Numbered from the stretch's first letter, positions 26,254 to 35,306 are shown. The stretch: DNA of 44,895 nt from UBA1259 sp964453915 (GCA_964453915.1 CAYVPW010000006.1:1-44895), one strand, 5' to 3'. Numbers and translations are program-made. The notes: a model not told the origin generated them from the letters alone.

Positions 26254-27006
26254 ATGAATGAATTACTTGAAATAAAAAACGTTTCTTTAACCTATCAAAC
26301 CGTTTCTGACGAAATAACCGCCATAGAAAATTTAACTTTTTCCGTGCGCGAAGGAGAATTCGTTTCTATAATAGGTCCTTCCGGGTGTGGCAAAACCACT
26401 ATTCTTTCAATGATTGCAGGGCTTTTATCCCCAACGTTAGGAGATATAAAAGTAGACGGCGGAACGGTTGAAAAAAGAGTTAAATCTTTAGGATATATGT
26501 TGCAAAAAGACCACCTTTTTCCTTGGCGAACAATAGAAAAAAACGTTGTTTTGCCACTAGAAATTAAGGGCATAAACACCGCCGAAAACAAAAATTACGC
26601 TATATCTTTGCTTTATAAATACGGGCTGAAAAACTTTAAAAAACATTATCCGGATCAGCTTTCCGGCGGAATGCGGCAAAGGGTTGCCCTTATAAGAACA
26701 CTTTCAGCAAAGCCCAAACTATTACTTTTAGACGAACCTTTTTCCGCACTAGACTATCAAACCCGACTTGCCGTTTGCGACGACGTTTATAAAATAATTA
26801 AAGCTGAAAACAAAACTACGGTTTTGGTAACGCACGATATATCGGAAGCAATATCTATGTCCGATAAAATTATAGTATTAACACCGCGTCCGGCAAAGGT
26901 AAAAACCATATTTTCTCCTAAAATCTCAGGCGAAACTCCACTTAAAAAAAGAGAAAGCAAGGACTTTGGCGAATGGTTTGAAAAGGTTTGGAAAGAATTA
27001 AACTAA
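26254..27006 (+). CDS. ABC importer ATP-binding protein (NitT/TauT family)
   Basis: A 250-residue ATPase energising import. Walker A GPSGCGKTT is near residues 42-50, the Q-loop MLQKDHLFPWRTIEKNV near 83-99 (the FPW pattern is typical of SsuB/TauB/ThiZ proteins), the signature LSGGMRQRVALIRTL near 134-148, Walker B LLLLDEPFSALD near 154-165, and the switch histidine VTHD near 190. It follows the binding protein by 27 bases and precedes the permease by 10. Confidence 0.94.
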   Translation: MNELLEIKNVSLTYQTVSDEITAIENLTFSVREGEFVSIIGPSGCGKTTILSMIAGLLSPTLGDIKVDGGTVEKRVKSLGYMLQKDHLFPWRTIEKNVVLPLEIKGINTAENKNYAISLLYKYGLKNFKKHYPDQLSGGMRQRVALIRTLSAKPKLLLLDEPFSALDYQTRLAVCDDVYKIIKAENKTTVLVTHDISEAISMSDKIIVLTPRPAKVKTIFSPKISGETPLKKRESKDFGEWFEKVWKELN

Positions 27007-27016
27007 GGAAAACGCT

Positions 27017-27826
27017 ATGAAAAAAGATAAATACGTATCTTACGGTCACTCTCTATACGTCAAAAAAATAAAAAAAGAAACGGCGATTGTTTGGTTCTTA
27101 AGATTTTTTATTTTGTTTTTTATATTAGGATTATGGGAACTTTTCGCCTATCTTAACGTGATAGATTCTTTTATATCAAGTTGCCCGTCTAAAATAATAT
27201 TAACGATAGGCTCTTTAATAACCGAAAACGACCTAATATATCACGTAGGGATAACTCTATACGAAACGGTTTTAGGTTTTTTGATAGCCGTATTTTTCGG
27301 ATATGCGGTGGCGCTGCTTCTTTGGTGGTCCGAAAGAATAAGAAGAATATTAGAGCCATATATCGTAGTACTAAACAGTTTACCCAAAATAGCCTTAGGT
27401 CCTATCATAATAGTTTGGTGCGGAAGCGGAACTAAAGCGATTGTTTTTATGGCTGTTTTAGTAGGAATAATCGTTGCGATAATCACTATGTTAAACGGAT
27501 TTTTAGCAACGGACAAAAACAAAATATTGCTTTTACGCTCTATGGGCGCAAACAAATTTCAAATATTAACAAAACTTGTTATTCCCGGTAGTTTCCCAAC
27601 ACTAATCAGTATGCTTAAAATAAGCGTCGGAATGGCTTGGATCGGCTCTATTATGGGTGAATATTTAGTTTCTAAAGCGGGACTCGGCTATCTAATCGTT
27701 TACGGCGGTCAGGTATTCAAACTAGACTTGGTGATGGCAGCAACAGTAGTTTTATGCTTGCTTGCAACGCTTATGTATGCTATAGTCGCCATGCTGGAAA
27801 AACGCTTGATTAAATACGAAAAATAA
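27017..27826 (+). CDS. ABC importer permease (SsuC/TauC/ThiX-like)
   Basis: A 269-residue inner-membrane subunit with about six helices and the BPD_transp_1 cytoplasmic loop (RSMGANKFQILTKLVIPGSFPTLI, near residues 175-198) that docks on the ATPase. A basic N-terminus of about 25 residues precedes the first helix. AAGGAAAAC lies before the ATG. It completes a three-gene importer. A perfect 18-bp hairpin follows the stop. Confidence 0.93.
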   Translation: MKKDKYVSYGHSLYVKKIKKETAIVWFLRFFILFFILGLWELFAYLNVIDSFISSCPSKIILTIGSLITENDLIYHVGITLYETVLGFLIAVFFGYAVALLLWWSERIRRILEPYIVVLNSLPKIALGPIIIVWCGSGTKAIVFMAVLVGIIVAIITMLNGFLATDKNKILLLRSMGANKFQILTKLVIPGSFPTLISMLKISVGMAWIGSIMGEYLVSKAGLGYLIVYGGQVFKLDLVMAATVVLCLLATLMYAIVAMLEKRLIKYEK

Positions 27827-27834
27827 AACATTCA

Positions 27835-27875
27835 ATGTGTGCTAAAAGCCCCTAAAAGGGGCTTTTAGCACACAT
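27835..27875. terminator. Very strong hairpin between the ABC operon and spoIVA
   Basis: Arms at 27835-27852 and 27858-27875 (cores CTAAAAGCCCC and GGGGCTTTTAG) pair perfectly over 18 bp with a TAAAA loop. It lies between converging genes and probably ends both transcripts. Neither side has a good T-run (AATTATTAAATTTT on one side, TGAATGTTTTATTT on the other), so it is an unusual terminator. Confidence 0.7.
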
Positions 27876-27887
27876 AATTATTAAATT

Positions 27888-29366
27888 TTATAAAAGTATA
27901 CAAATAACTCCGCCCTTGTTTTCGTTTACTATTCTCGTTACGGTTTTTCTCATTTTTCCCTGAGCATCTTTTGGCATAGTATTTATTTTGCTTTGCAGCC
28001 CTTCTTTAACCAAATCGTGCAAGGACTTTCCGAACATATTAGTTTCCCATATTCCGGAAGGATTATCTTCAAACTGCCCCATAAGATAATTTATTAAATC
28101 TTCTCCTTGTTTTTCAGTTCCCACTATGGGAGAAACTTCGGTAGAAACGTCTACCTTCATTATATGCAAACTCGGTGCAGACGCCTTTAATTTCACCCCG
28201 TATCTTCCACCCTGTTTTACCAAAACGGGCTCTTCTAAATTCATTTCGTCTAAACTTGGAGAAACAACGCCGTATCCGCTATCGTATGCGGCTTTTAATG
28301 CATCTTTAACCTTAACGTATTCTCTCCTAGAATTCGAAAAAGACTTGATAAATCCCATAAGTTCACACTCGTCTTTTATCTCTTCGCCACATTCTTCGGA
28401 TAAAACGTTATAAAATAAGCCTTCTTTTCCGCAAACAGAAAATTCAGAAACTCCTTCGCCCGTTTTTAACTCTTTTACGGTCATCGGATTAAACCTTTCG
28501 CTATCGGAAAAACATTCCGTAAGACAAACGTAATCTTTCATTTTATTAACAGAACGTGACTTTTCTTTTATTGCCTTAATAAGCTCTTCAATAACGGGAC
28601 TATCCGCAGGCAAGCGTTGCAACCATTTAGGAATTTCCACGTTAAACGCGCACATAGGAAATTCCAGTAATATTTTTTCTATAATACCGCCCACGTCTTC
28701 CGAATCCATTTCCAACACGTTTACCGCAAGCACGGGCACGTCGTATTTTTCTTCTAATTCCGCCGCAAGATTAACCGTTTCCGTTTGAGACGGGTGAGCA
28801 CTATTTAGAACGATAACGAAAGGTTTTTTTAACGCAATCAATTCTTTAACCGTTTTTTCTTCCGGAAAAACGAAGGCTTCCCTGTCAATCTCGCCAAAAC
28901 TGCCGTCGGTAGTTATGACAACTCCTATCGTAGAATAGTCGTTAATAACCTTTTCCGTACCGATTTCCGCTGCTTTTTCAAATGGAATTTCTTTTTCGTC
29001 CCACGGGGTTTTTACCAAACGGGGTTTTCCGTCCTCTTCGTGTCCGTTTGCACCTTTAACCATATATCCTACACAATCCACAAGCCTTACGTTTGCGGTA
29101 GTTTTGTTTTTAAAAGTCACTTTCACTGCATTTGCGGGGACGAATTTTGGTTGCGTTGTCATAACCGTTTTTCCGTCGGCGGATTGCGGCATTTCGTCGG
29201 TCGCTATTTGTTTGTTAAGTTTTCCGCTAATATTCGGTAAAACTGATTTTTCCATAAATTTTGTTATAAAAGTAGATTTACCCGTTCTAACCGGTCCTAC
29301 CACGCCAACGTAAATATCGCCGCCCGTCCTTTCGGCTATATCTTTATATATGTCGTATTTATCCAT
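27888..29366 (-). CDS. spoIVA: Stage IV sporulation protein A (spore coat basement ATPase)
   Basis: A cytoskeletal ATPase of the TRAFAC class that polymerises on the forespore surface as the base of the coat. It is made in the mother cell. The chosen start (29366, M-D-K-Y-D-I-Y) follows GGGAGG by seven bases and gives 492 residues, the same length as the Bacillus protein. A GTG 15 bases upstream would swallow the ribosome site. Walker A is GPVRTGKS at residues 24-31, followed by DEMPQSADGKTVMTTQPKF and RLVDCVGYMV. The conserved C-terminus ends in GGVICILL, the segment used for anchoring. It has a sigma-E-like promoter, consistent with mother-cell expression. Confidence 0.97.
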   Translation of the reverse strand: MDKYDIYKDIAERTGGDIYVGVVGPVRTGKSTFITKFMEKSVLPNISGKLNKQIATDEMPQSADGKTVMTTQPKFVPANAVKVTFKNKTTANVRLVDCVGYMVKGANGHEEDGKPRLVKTPWDEKEIPFEKAAEIGTEKVINDYSTIGVVITTDGSFGEIDREAFVFPEEKTVKELIALKKPFVIVLNSAHPSQTETVNLAAELEEKYDVPVLAVNVLEMDSEDVGGIIEKILLEFPMCAFNVEIPKWLQRLPADSPVIEELIKAIKEKSRSVNKMKDYVCLTECFSDSERFNPMTVKELKTGEGVSEFSVCGKEGLFYNVLSEECGEEIKDECELMGFIKSFSNSRREYVKVKDALKAAYDSGYGVVSPSLDEMNLEEPVLVKQGGRYGVKLKASAPSLHIMKVDVSTEVSPIVGTEKQGEDLINYLMGQFEDNPSGIWETNMFGKSLHDLVKEGLQSKINTMPKDAQGKMRKTVTRIVNENKGGVICILL

Positions 29367-29394
29367 AAAAAAACCTCCCACACATTACATATGT

Positions 29395-29423
29395 AATATA
29401 TGAAAGGTTTCACTCTGATATGA
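29395..29423 (-). promoter_or_regulatory. Sigma-E-type sporulation promoter of spoIVA
   Basis: On the minus strand the -35 TCATATC (29423-29417) matches 6 of 7 bases of KMATATT, and the -10 CATATATT (29402-29395) matches 6 of 8 of CATACAMT, with a 14-base spacer as required. A 14-base perfect palindrome, ATTACATATGTAAT (29384-29397), overlaps the -10 end and the start-site region. Confidence 0.72.
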
Positions 29424-29432
29424 AAAAAAATT

Positions 29433-30197
29433 TTATTTAACGCTTTCTTTATTACTCTTTTCCTTTTTCGCCGCTTTTTTCATTTTCATTTTAATAACCA
29501 TTTCTTTTATAGAGGTAGGATGTTCGTCTCCCGATAACATTCGTTCTATATTTTTTCTATGAGCAAACCACGTAAAAAATAAAATTAAAAATATTATCAC
29601 GTTTGTAATCAAATAAAAAGCAATAGTAGAATTATTTCCTTCAGAGTAATTCAAAAACAAAAATATACTAGCACCTATCGCAGTTGGGGTTATCGCTATA
29701 AAAGAGCCCATTGCCCCGAATTCCGTAAGATATATAAATATCAAAGCCGCAATTAGCGCCATAACGGCAACTATAACCCATTCCCAACCTTGAATGGCTT
29801 GACAAGATAAAAGCACGCCTATTGTTGTAGCAATGCCTTTCCCGCCCTTAAATTTTAAAAGTACGGGATATATATGCCCCATTACCGCACAAAAGCCGCA
29901 AAGATAAATAGCAAAATGATATATGGTAAAGGTCGTATTGGGAAAACACCCGTCGTTTTTTAATACAAAGTAAGCAACAAGTGTAGGCAAAACGCCCTTC
30001 ATTATATCTAAAAAAAAGGTTAAAAGCCCTAATTTTAGCCCGAAATTTCTACTCATATTAAGCGTTCCGGGGTTTCCGCTTCCCATATCTCTAATATCTT
30101 TTTTATTCAGTTTTGAAATAAGTATCGCCCAATTTACGTTGCCTAACAAATAACTACCGATAGGCAAAACGATAAGGCAAAATACAAGTTTAAACAT
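29433..30197 (-). CDS. plsY: Glycerol-3-phosphate acyltransferase PlsY
   Basis: Membrane enzyme that acylates glycerol-3-phosphate from acyl-phosphate, the first step of phospholipid synthesis. Motif 1 IRDMGSGNPGTLNMSRNFG is near residues 34-52, the glycine-rich KFKGGKGIATTIGVLL near 117-132 and the third conserved motif region follows. About six to seven membrane segments are present. At 254 residues it is longer than usual (about 200) because of an internal insertion and a basic tail of about 30 residues (KMKMKKAAKKEKSNKE). Its start overlaps the der stop by eight bases, implying coupled translation. Confidence 0.93.
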   Translation of the reverse strand: MFKLVFCLIVLPIGSYLLGNVNWAILISKLNKKDIRDMGSGNPGTLNMSRNFGLKLGLLTFFLDIMKGVLPTLVAYFVLKNDGCFPNTTFTIYHFAIYLCGFCAVMGHIYPVLLKFKGGKGIATTIGVLLSCQAIQGWEWVIVAVMALIAALIFIYLTEFGAMGSFIAITPTAIGASIFLFLNYSEGNNSTIAFYLITNVIIFLILFFTWFAHRKNIERMLSGDEHPTSIKEMVIKMKMKKAAKKEKSNKESVK

Positions 30198-31506
30198 CTT
30201 CTTCTTTTTCCCTAACGATAAGTTTTATAGGAGTACCCGAAAAATCGTACGCACGCCTTAAACAGTTTTCTAAATATCTTTTATAAGAAAAGTGCATAAG
30301 CGGCGCTTCGTTAACAAAGAACACAAAAGACGGTGGATTTACACTTACTTCCGTCACGTAAGAAATCTTTAAGCGCTTGCCGTTTACACTCGGCGGTTCG
30401 TTTGCTCTTACGCAATCTAAAATAAGGTCGTTTAGTTGCCCCGTAGAAATACGTCTTTGCGAATTTTCTAAAACCAAATTCGCCATATCCAAAATTTTAT
30501 CCGTACGTTGTCCTGTAAGCGCAGAAATATATATCGTCTTTAAATAATCCATAAATTTAAGCGTTTCTTTAACGTCCGCATTAAACTTATTAACGGTGTT
30601 GGTATCCTTTTCTATAAGGTCCCACTTATTCATTACTATAATAGAAGGCTTGCCTTGTTCGTGAACGTATCCGCAAATTTTAACGTCTTGCTCCGTTAAA
30701 CCTTCTTCTGCATCTACAACAATCAAACAAACGTCTGCCCTTCTTATAGCGCCAAGCGCCCTTAAAACGCTGTAATACTCTAAATCTTCTTCAACGTTCT
30801 TTTTCTTTCTTATACCGGCGGTATCTATAAGCATATAATTTTTATCTTTATACCTAAACGGCGTATCGATAGCGTCTCTTGTAGTTCCCGCAACGGAAGA
30901 AACAATCGTGCGGTCAAACCCAAGAAGTTTATTGCACAAACTTGATTTGCCGGCGTTTGGCTTTCCTACAACCGCAAGTTTTATATACTGTTCGTCAGAA
31001 TTATCTCCGTCTTTATTAAAATAAGAAACAACCTCGTCTAAAAGTTCGCCAATACCCGTTCCGTGCTCGGCGGATATTCCAAAGGGTTCTCCTAACCCCA
31101 TATTATAAAACTCGTACAGTTTATCCGGTTCGTAATTATCCAGTTTATTTACGGCAAGAACAACAGGCTTTCCGGACTTGCGAAGTTTTTCCGCCACGTC
31201 GTAATCGGAAGCGGTAAGCCCTGTTTTTGCGTCTGCAAAAAGAATAATAACGTCCGCCGTATCTATTGCTATCTCCGCTTGTTTTTGAATGTGTTTCCAC
31301 ATAGAATCTGTAGATTTTAATTCTAGTCCGCCCGTATCTACAAGCGTAAAATACCGCCCGCACCATTCTGCGTCGGCATAAAGCCTATCCCTAGTCACAC
31401 CGGGGAAATTTTCTACTATTGATATTTTTTTACCGACTACCTTATTAAAAAACGTGGACTTTCCTACGTTTGGTCTTCCTACGATAGCCACTAACGGATT
31501 AGCCAT
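30190..31506 (-). CDS. der: Ribosome biogenesis GTPase Der (EngA)
   Basis: An essential 50S-assembly factor with two GTPase domains and a C-terminal KH-like domain. Domain 1 has GRPNVGKSTFFN near residues 9-20, DTGG and NKLD. Domain 2 has GKPNAGKSSLCN near 181-192, DTAGIRKK and NKWD. The 438-residue length is standard. The KH-like part covers residues 350-438. AAAGGAA precedes the ATG. It is flanked by a small membrane protein gene and plsY. Confidence 0.97.
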   Translation of the reverse strand: MANPLVAIVGRPNVGKSTFFNKVVGKKISIVENFPGVTRDRLYADAEWCGRYFTLVDTGGLELKSTDSMWKHIQKQAEIAIDTADVIILFADAKTGLTASDYDVAEKLRKSGKPVVLAVNKLDNYEPDKLYEFYNMGLGEPFGISAEHGTGIGELLDEVVSYFNKDGDNSDEQYIKLAVVGKPNAGKSSLCNKLLGFDRTIVSSVAGTTRDAIDTPFRYKDKNYMLIDTAGIRKKKNVEEDLEYYSVLRALGAIRRADVCLIVVDAEEGLTEQDVKICGYVHEQGKPSIIVMNKWDLIEKDTNTVNKFNADVKETLKFMDYLKTIYISALTGQRTDKILDMANLVLENSQRRISTGQLNDLILDCVRANEPPSVNGKRLKISYVTEVSVNPPSFVFFVNEAPLMHFSYKRYLENCLRRAYDFSGTPIKLIVREKEEDV

Positions 31507-31530
31507 TTGTTTAATTCCTTTAATCTAAAT

Positions 31531-31809
31531 TTATAACCACATTAAAACCGTTGCAACGACAATAATTGCCAAGCACACCCAGTAAGTAATTCTTAAGCCT
31601 TTCTTTCTGTTTTCAGCATACTTATAAGCGGTGATGCCCATAACCAAAAGAATAGCTATGTTTTTAATGGTATTTAACAAATTAATTAACGTTCCTACAA
31701 CAGTCAAAACGCCGAAATGCGACAAAACGCTAAACACTTCTAAAACCGCTATAACAATCACTGCTATAAAAGCGATAAAATTAAGCAAATTGTTTCTTTC
31801 TGAATTCAT
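31531..31809 (-). CDS. Small three-helix membrane protein, unrecognised
   Basis: A 92-residue hydrophobic protein with predicted helices near residues 9-33, 36-62 and 73-92, and a short basic loop (ENRKKGLR). No family is recognised. It sits between rluD and der with short gaps and has a GGAGAATTAT ribosome site, so it is likely real and co-transcribed. Confidence 0.7.
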   Translation of the reverse strand: MNSERNNLLNFIAFIAVIVIAVLEVFSVLSHFGVLTVVGTLINLLNTIKNIAILLVMGITAYKYAENRKKGLRITYWVCLAIIVVATVLMWL

Positions 31810-31825
31810 AATAATTCTCCTTTAT

Positions 31826-32734
31826 TTATATTTCTTTTAATTTTTTTAACACTTCAATAAAATAATCCGGAATATCGCTTGCAAAACTGACTTTTTTTTG
31901 CGTGGTCGGGTGAATAAATTCCAAAGTTTTTGCGTGCAACAACTGCCCGTTTAATTTAAATTTTTGGTTTTTATAACCGTATTCCGTATCCCCAACTATC
32001 GGATGACTTATATGTTTTGCGTGCACCCTTATTTGATGCGTTCTTCCCGTTTTTAAAGAAAACTCGCAAAGCGTGTACCCAACGTATCTTTTAAGAACCC
32101 TAAATTCCGTAATGGCAGTTCTTCCGCTTTTTACAACCGCCATTTTTGTTCTGTCTTTAGGATTTCTTCCTATACAGGTGATAATTGTACCACTGTCTTC
32201 TTTTAAATTCCCCTCTAAAAGAGCCACGTATACCCTGTGGCAGGTTTTATCTTCTAATTGTTTTGCAAGTTTAACGTGCGCCTCGTCGTTTTTTGCAACT
32301 ACAAGCAGTCCGGACGTGTTTTTATCTATTCTGTGGACTATTCCGGGACGAATTACGCCGTTTATTCCGGACAAATTGTCTAAATGAAAAAGCAAGGCGT
32401 TTACAAGCGTATCTCCACCAGTTCCGTTTCCTGCGTGAACAACCATACCTTGCGGCTTATCTATAACGGCTACGTCTTTATCTTGATAAACTATTTTTAT
32501 AGGAATATCTTTAGGCTCTACGTCTAAATTTTTATTTTCTAAAACGGTTATTTCTAAAACGTCTTTTTCTTTTAAAAGTTTATTTCCTTTGCAAACGACG
32601 CCGTTTATTTTTACCAAGCCTTCGTCGCAAAGAATTTTAACCCTAGAACGGGTAAAGGCAAGTTCGTTTGCCAAAAAAACATCCGCCCGCTCGCCTATTC
32701 CCTTATCGCTAACCGTTATCTTTTTTGTTTCCAA
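31826..32734 (-). CDS. rluD: 23S rRNA pseudouridine synthase, RluD/RluA family
   Basis: Isomerises uridines in 23S rRNA. An N-terminal S4 RNA-binding domain (ERADVFLANELAFTRSRVK) precedes the catalytic domain with GIVHRIDKNTSGLLVVAK, where Asp of HRID is the catalytic residue. KTGRTHQIRVHAKHISHPIVGDTEYG follows. I place the start at the TTG at 32734 (302 residues), which has AAGGAAG six bases upstream inside the lspA end. An ATG at 32773 gives 13 more lysine-rich residues but no ribosome site. The overlap with lspA matches the classic lspA-rluD gene order. Confidence 0.93.
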   Translation of the reverse strand: METKKITVSDKGIGERADVFLANELAFTRSRVKILCDEGLVKINGVVCKGNKLLKEKDVLEITVLENKNLDVEPKDIPIKIVYQDKDVAVIDKPQGMVVHAGNGTGGDTLVNALLFHLDNLSGINGVIRPGIVHRIDKNTSGLLVVAKNDEAHVKLAKQLEDKTCHRVYVALLEGNLKEDSGTIITCIGRNPKDRTKMAVVKSGRTAITEFRVLKRYVGYTLCEFSLKTGRTHQIRVHAKHISHPIVGDTEYGYKNQKFKLNGQLLHAKTLEFIHPTTQKKVSFASDIPDYFIEVLKKLKEI

Positions 32735-33281
32735 GGTCTTCTTCCTTTTCTTTTTTCTTAGAAAATACGGCATTTTCGTCTAAAAACAAAAAATGCACTA
32801 TCGCCATAACGACGCCTACCGTCATATAAGAATCCGCTAAATTAAACACGGGAAAAGAATAATCCCCAAAAATCAAGCTTATAAAATCCACAACGTAATT
32901 ATAGCAAACCCTATCGATAAAATTACCTATAGTGCCCGCAATAATTAAAATTAGTGCTATATTTAGAGTTTTATATCCTTTTTTGCAAACAAAATAGTAC
33001 GCAACGCAAAAAACTACAAGCGCAATAACCGTAAGCACCTTAAAAAAGGTTTGCCCCCAACTTTTGTCGCCGAAAAGCCCCCATGCTGCACCGGAATTCG
33101 TAACGTATCTGAAATAAAAAAAGCCGTCTATTAAAACGGTTGAATTCCAACCGTCTTTTTCGTGCATAGACTTAAAAAGCAGTTTAGTCAGTTGATCCAA
33201 CCCCAAAAGGAAAACAAACACGGAAAGAGCAATGCAAATAAAAGTTATTTTTCTTCTTCTATCAGTCCAAGTTCTTTGCAT
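32709..33281 (-). CDS. lspA: Lipoprotein signal peptidase (SPase II)
   Basis: Cleaves lipidated prolipoproteins, such as the ABC binding protein in this window. Of 190 residues, the core has four membrane helices and the catalytic aspartates Asp123 in GNFIDR and Asp150 in FNLADS. A charged tail (KKKEKEEDLGNKKDNG) extends beyond the usual end. The ATG is preceded by GGAGGATTT and lies inside the end of the previous gene (37-base overlap), as does rluD in this one, so the three are translationally linked. Confidence 0.95.
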   Translation of the reverse strand: MQRTWTDRRRKITFICIALSVFVFLLGLDQLTKLLFKSMHEKDGWNSTVLIDGFFYFRYVTNSGAAWGLFGDKSWGQTFFKVLTVIALVVFCVAYYFVCKKGYKTLNIALILIIAGTIGNFIDRVCYNYVVDFISLIFGDYSFPVFNLADSYMTVGVVMAIVHFLFLDENAVFSKKKEKEEDLGNKKDNG

Positions 33282-33844
33282 AAATCCTCCAAATGCAATT
33301 CGCCGGGGTTAAGCACTTCGTTAAGGTCAAAACCGCCGTCTCCCGTTGCGGCAATATAATCATCTATCTTTTGTTTAGGATTAAACACCGCTTCTTTTAC
33401 GCTTTTAATCTTATCCAGTTCGCAAGACACGGCTTTAATCGCCGTTTTAGAATCTTCTATTTTTAAAGCTTCAACAATTTTGTCGTAAACGTTCTTTGCT
33501 TCTTTTACGGCTGTATAGTGCGGATACTTTTCCGTTATATAAGAAAAATAACCGCTAAATCTTTCGCTAAACGCTTTTAGATTTTGCATTTCTAGGTCAT
33601 AAAGACTTTTTGCAGAATTTTTAATCTCTTCCGCTTTTTCTTCCGCCGCCTTGATAGCAGAATTTATAATAGCGTCTTGTCGGGCATAATTTTGCAAACT
33701 TAAAGAAAGCCTTTTGTTTTCTTCGTTAAGTTCGGCTATTTTATCCCTTTCGATATTCAGTTGCTGCCTTAAATCGCTTGTTTCACGATTTATAAGATCC
33801 TCAACCTCGCTTTTTTTGTATTTGCGTTTTTTCAGTTCCAACAA
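33245..33844 (-). CDS. Coiled-coil protein, DivIVA-like
   Basis: A 199-residue, highly charged protein whose first 75 residues form a long heptad-type coil (KKSEVEDLINRETSDLRQQLNIERDKI...). It ends in an acidic tail. The pattern and its position directly upstream of lspA and rluD resemble DivIVA-family cell-division or polarity proteins, but the N-terminal membrane-binding motif typical of DivIVA is not clear. Two adjacent TTG codons (33844 and 33841) serve as possible starts after GGAGAG, and no ATG is available nearby. Confidence 0.6.
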   Translation of the reverse strand: MLELKKRKYKKSEVEDLINRETSDLRQQLNIERDKIAELNEENKRLSLSLQNYARQDAIINSAIKAAEEKAEEIKNSAKSLYDLEMQNLKAFSERFSGYFSYITEKYPHYTAVKEAKNVYDKIVEALKIEDSKTAIKAVSCELDKIKSVKEAVFNPKQKIDDYIAATGDGGFDLNEVLNPGELHLEDLCKELGLIEEEK

Positions 33845-33860
33845 AATCTCTCCGTAAGAG

Positions 33861-35303
33861 TTATTCGCCCCTAATATCCGTGAGCATTTTTCTTTTCAAT
33901 TCGTACAACTCGTCAGACAAGTCCACCTTAAACAGTTGCGGGCTGTCCAACCGCTTATATTCATCCCAAAAACTGTCTAATTCTTGTTTTGCATAATCCT
34001 TAATTTCTTTTATATTAGGCAAATCGTATACCAACTTGCCGTTTTTAATAACGTCTACTTGCAAAGATTTTACGGTGTAATCTGTAAAAATAATCTTTTT
34101 CCATCTTTCCGTTGGGTGAGTCAAAACCAACGGTTTTGATACGTCTACTGGTTCTTCGCTTCTCAATGCAATAAAATCCGCTTCCGCCTTGCCGGACTTC
34201 CCGTCGTAAACACGGTATATATTTTTAAACCCTGGGTTGGTTATTTTTGCAACGTTATCGGAAATTTTTATCTTAGGCGTTTCCACACCGTTTTCGTCTA
34301 TAACGGCGGAAAGTTTATACACACCGCCAAGCGCGGGCATATCCGCACTGGTAATAAGTTTTGTTCCCACACCCCAACTATTAATCTTTGCACCTTGGTG
34401 TTTTAGCGAATCAATCAACTGTTCGTCCAAATCTCCCGATGCGCATATTATTGCGTTGGGATACCCTGCTTCGTCTAGCATCTCTCTTGCTTTTTTACTT
34501 AAATACGCAAGGTCGCCGGAATCCAACCTTATACCTTTGGGTTCGTGCCCGTTTGCCCTTAAATAATCAAAAACTTTAATTGCGTTCGGTATTCCGCTTT
34601 TTAGCGTATCGTACGTATCTACAAGTAAAAGCGCGTTATCCGGATAAACTTTTGCATATTCCATAAACGCAGTATACTCGTCCTTAAAGTTCATAACCCA
34701 ACTGTGGGCGTGCGTTCCCGAAACGGGAATATCGAACATTTTACCTGCCAAAACGTTAGAAGTAGAAGCACAACCGCCTATCACAGCCGCTCTTGCGCCG
34801 TAAATGCCGGCATCTGGTGCTTGGGCTCTTCTAAGCCCGAATTCCATAATCACGTCTCCCTTTGCCGCATAGTTTACCTTTGCGGATTTAGAGGCGATTA
34901 AGGTTTGAAAATTAATTATATTAAGCAAAGCCGTTTCTATAAGTTGAGCTTGCATAATCGGCGCTTTTACGGTTAAAATCGGCTCTCCCGGAAAAACTAT
35001 AGTTCCTTCTTTAACCGCATACACGTCCCCTGTAAATTTAAAATCTTTTAAATAATCTAAAAATTTATCACTAAAAACATTTAGGCTTTTTAAGTATGCC
35101 AAATCTTCTTCGCTGAATTTAAGATTTAAGATGTAGTCTACGGCTTGCTCTAACCCACAGGCGATAGAATAGGTGATAGTGCCGTTTTGCCTAAAAAACA
35201 AATCGAAAACAGCTGTTTCCTCTTTTCTACCCTTTTCAAAATAGCCGTTCATCATTGTCAGTTGATACAAGTCGGTGAGTAGCGTAAGATTTCTTTCTGA
35301 CAT
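33861..35303 (-). CDS. pncB: Nicotinate phosphoribosyltransferase
   Basis: Makes nicotinate mononucleotide from nicotinate, PRPP and ATP in NAD salvage. The 480-residue protein shows the family opening LTDLYQLTMMNGYF, the phosphohistidine region SGTHAHSWV near residue 195, RLDSGDLAYLSKKAREMLD near 260-278 and KLITSADMPALGGVYKL. The length fits the Firmicutes long form. GGAG precedes the ATG, and the previous gene stops three bases upstream. It lies between a membrane protein gene and the DivIVA-like gene. Confidence 0.95.
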   Translation of the reverse strand: MSERNLTLLTDLYQLTMMNGYFEKGRKEETAVFDLFFRQNGTITYSIACGLEQAVDYILNLKFSEEDLAYLKSLNVFSDKFLDYLKDFKFTGDVYAVKEGTIVFPGEPILTVKAPIMQAQLIETALLNIINFQTLIASKSAKVNYAAKGDVIMEFGLRRAQAPDAGIYGARAAVIGGCASTSNVLAGKMFDIPVSGTHAHSWVMNFKDEYTAFMEYAKVYPDNALLLVDTYDTLKSGIPNAIKVFDYLRANGHEPKGIRLDSGDLAYLSKKAREMLDEAGYPNAIICASGDLDEQLIDSLKHQGAKINSWGVGTKLITSADMPALGGVYKLSAVIDENGVETPKIKISDNVAKITNPGFKNIYRVYDGKSGKAEADFIALRSEEPVDVSKPLVLTHPTERWKKIIFTDYTVKSLQVDVIKNGKLVYDLPNIKEIKDYAKQELDSFWDEYKRLDSPQLFKVDLSDELYELKRKMLTDIRGE

Positions 35304-35306
35304 TTT

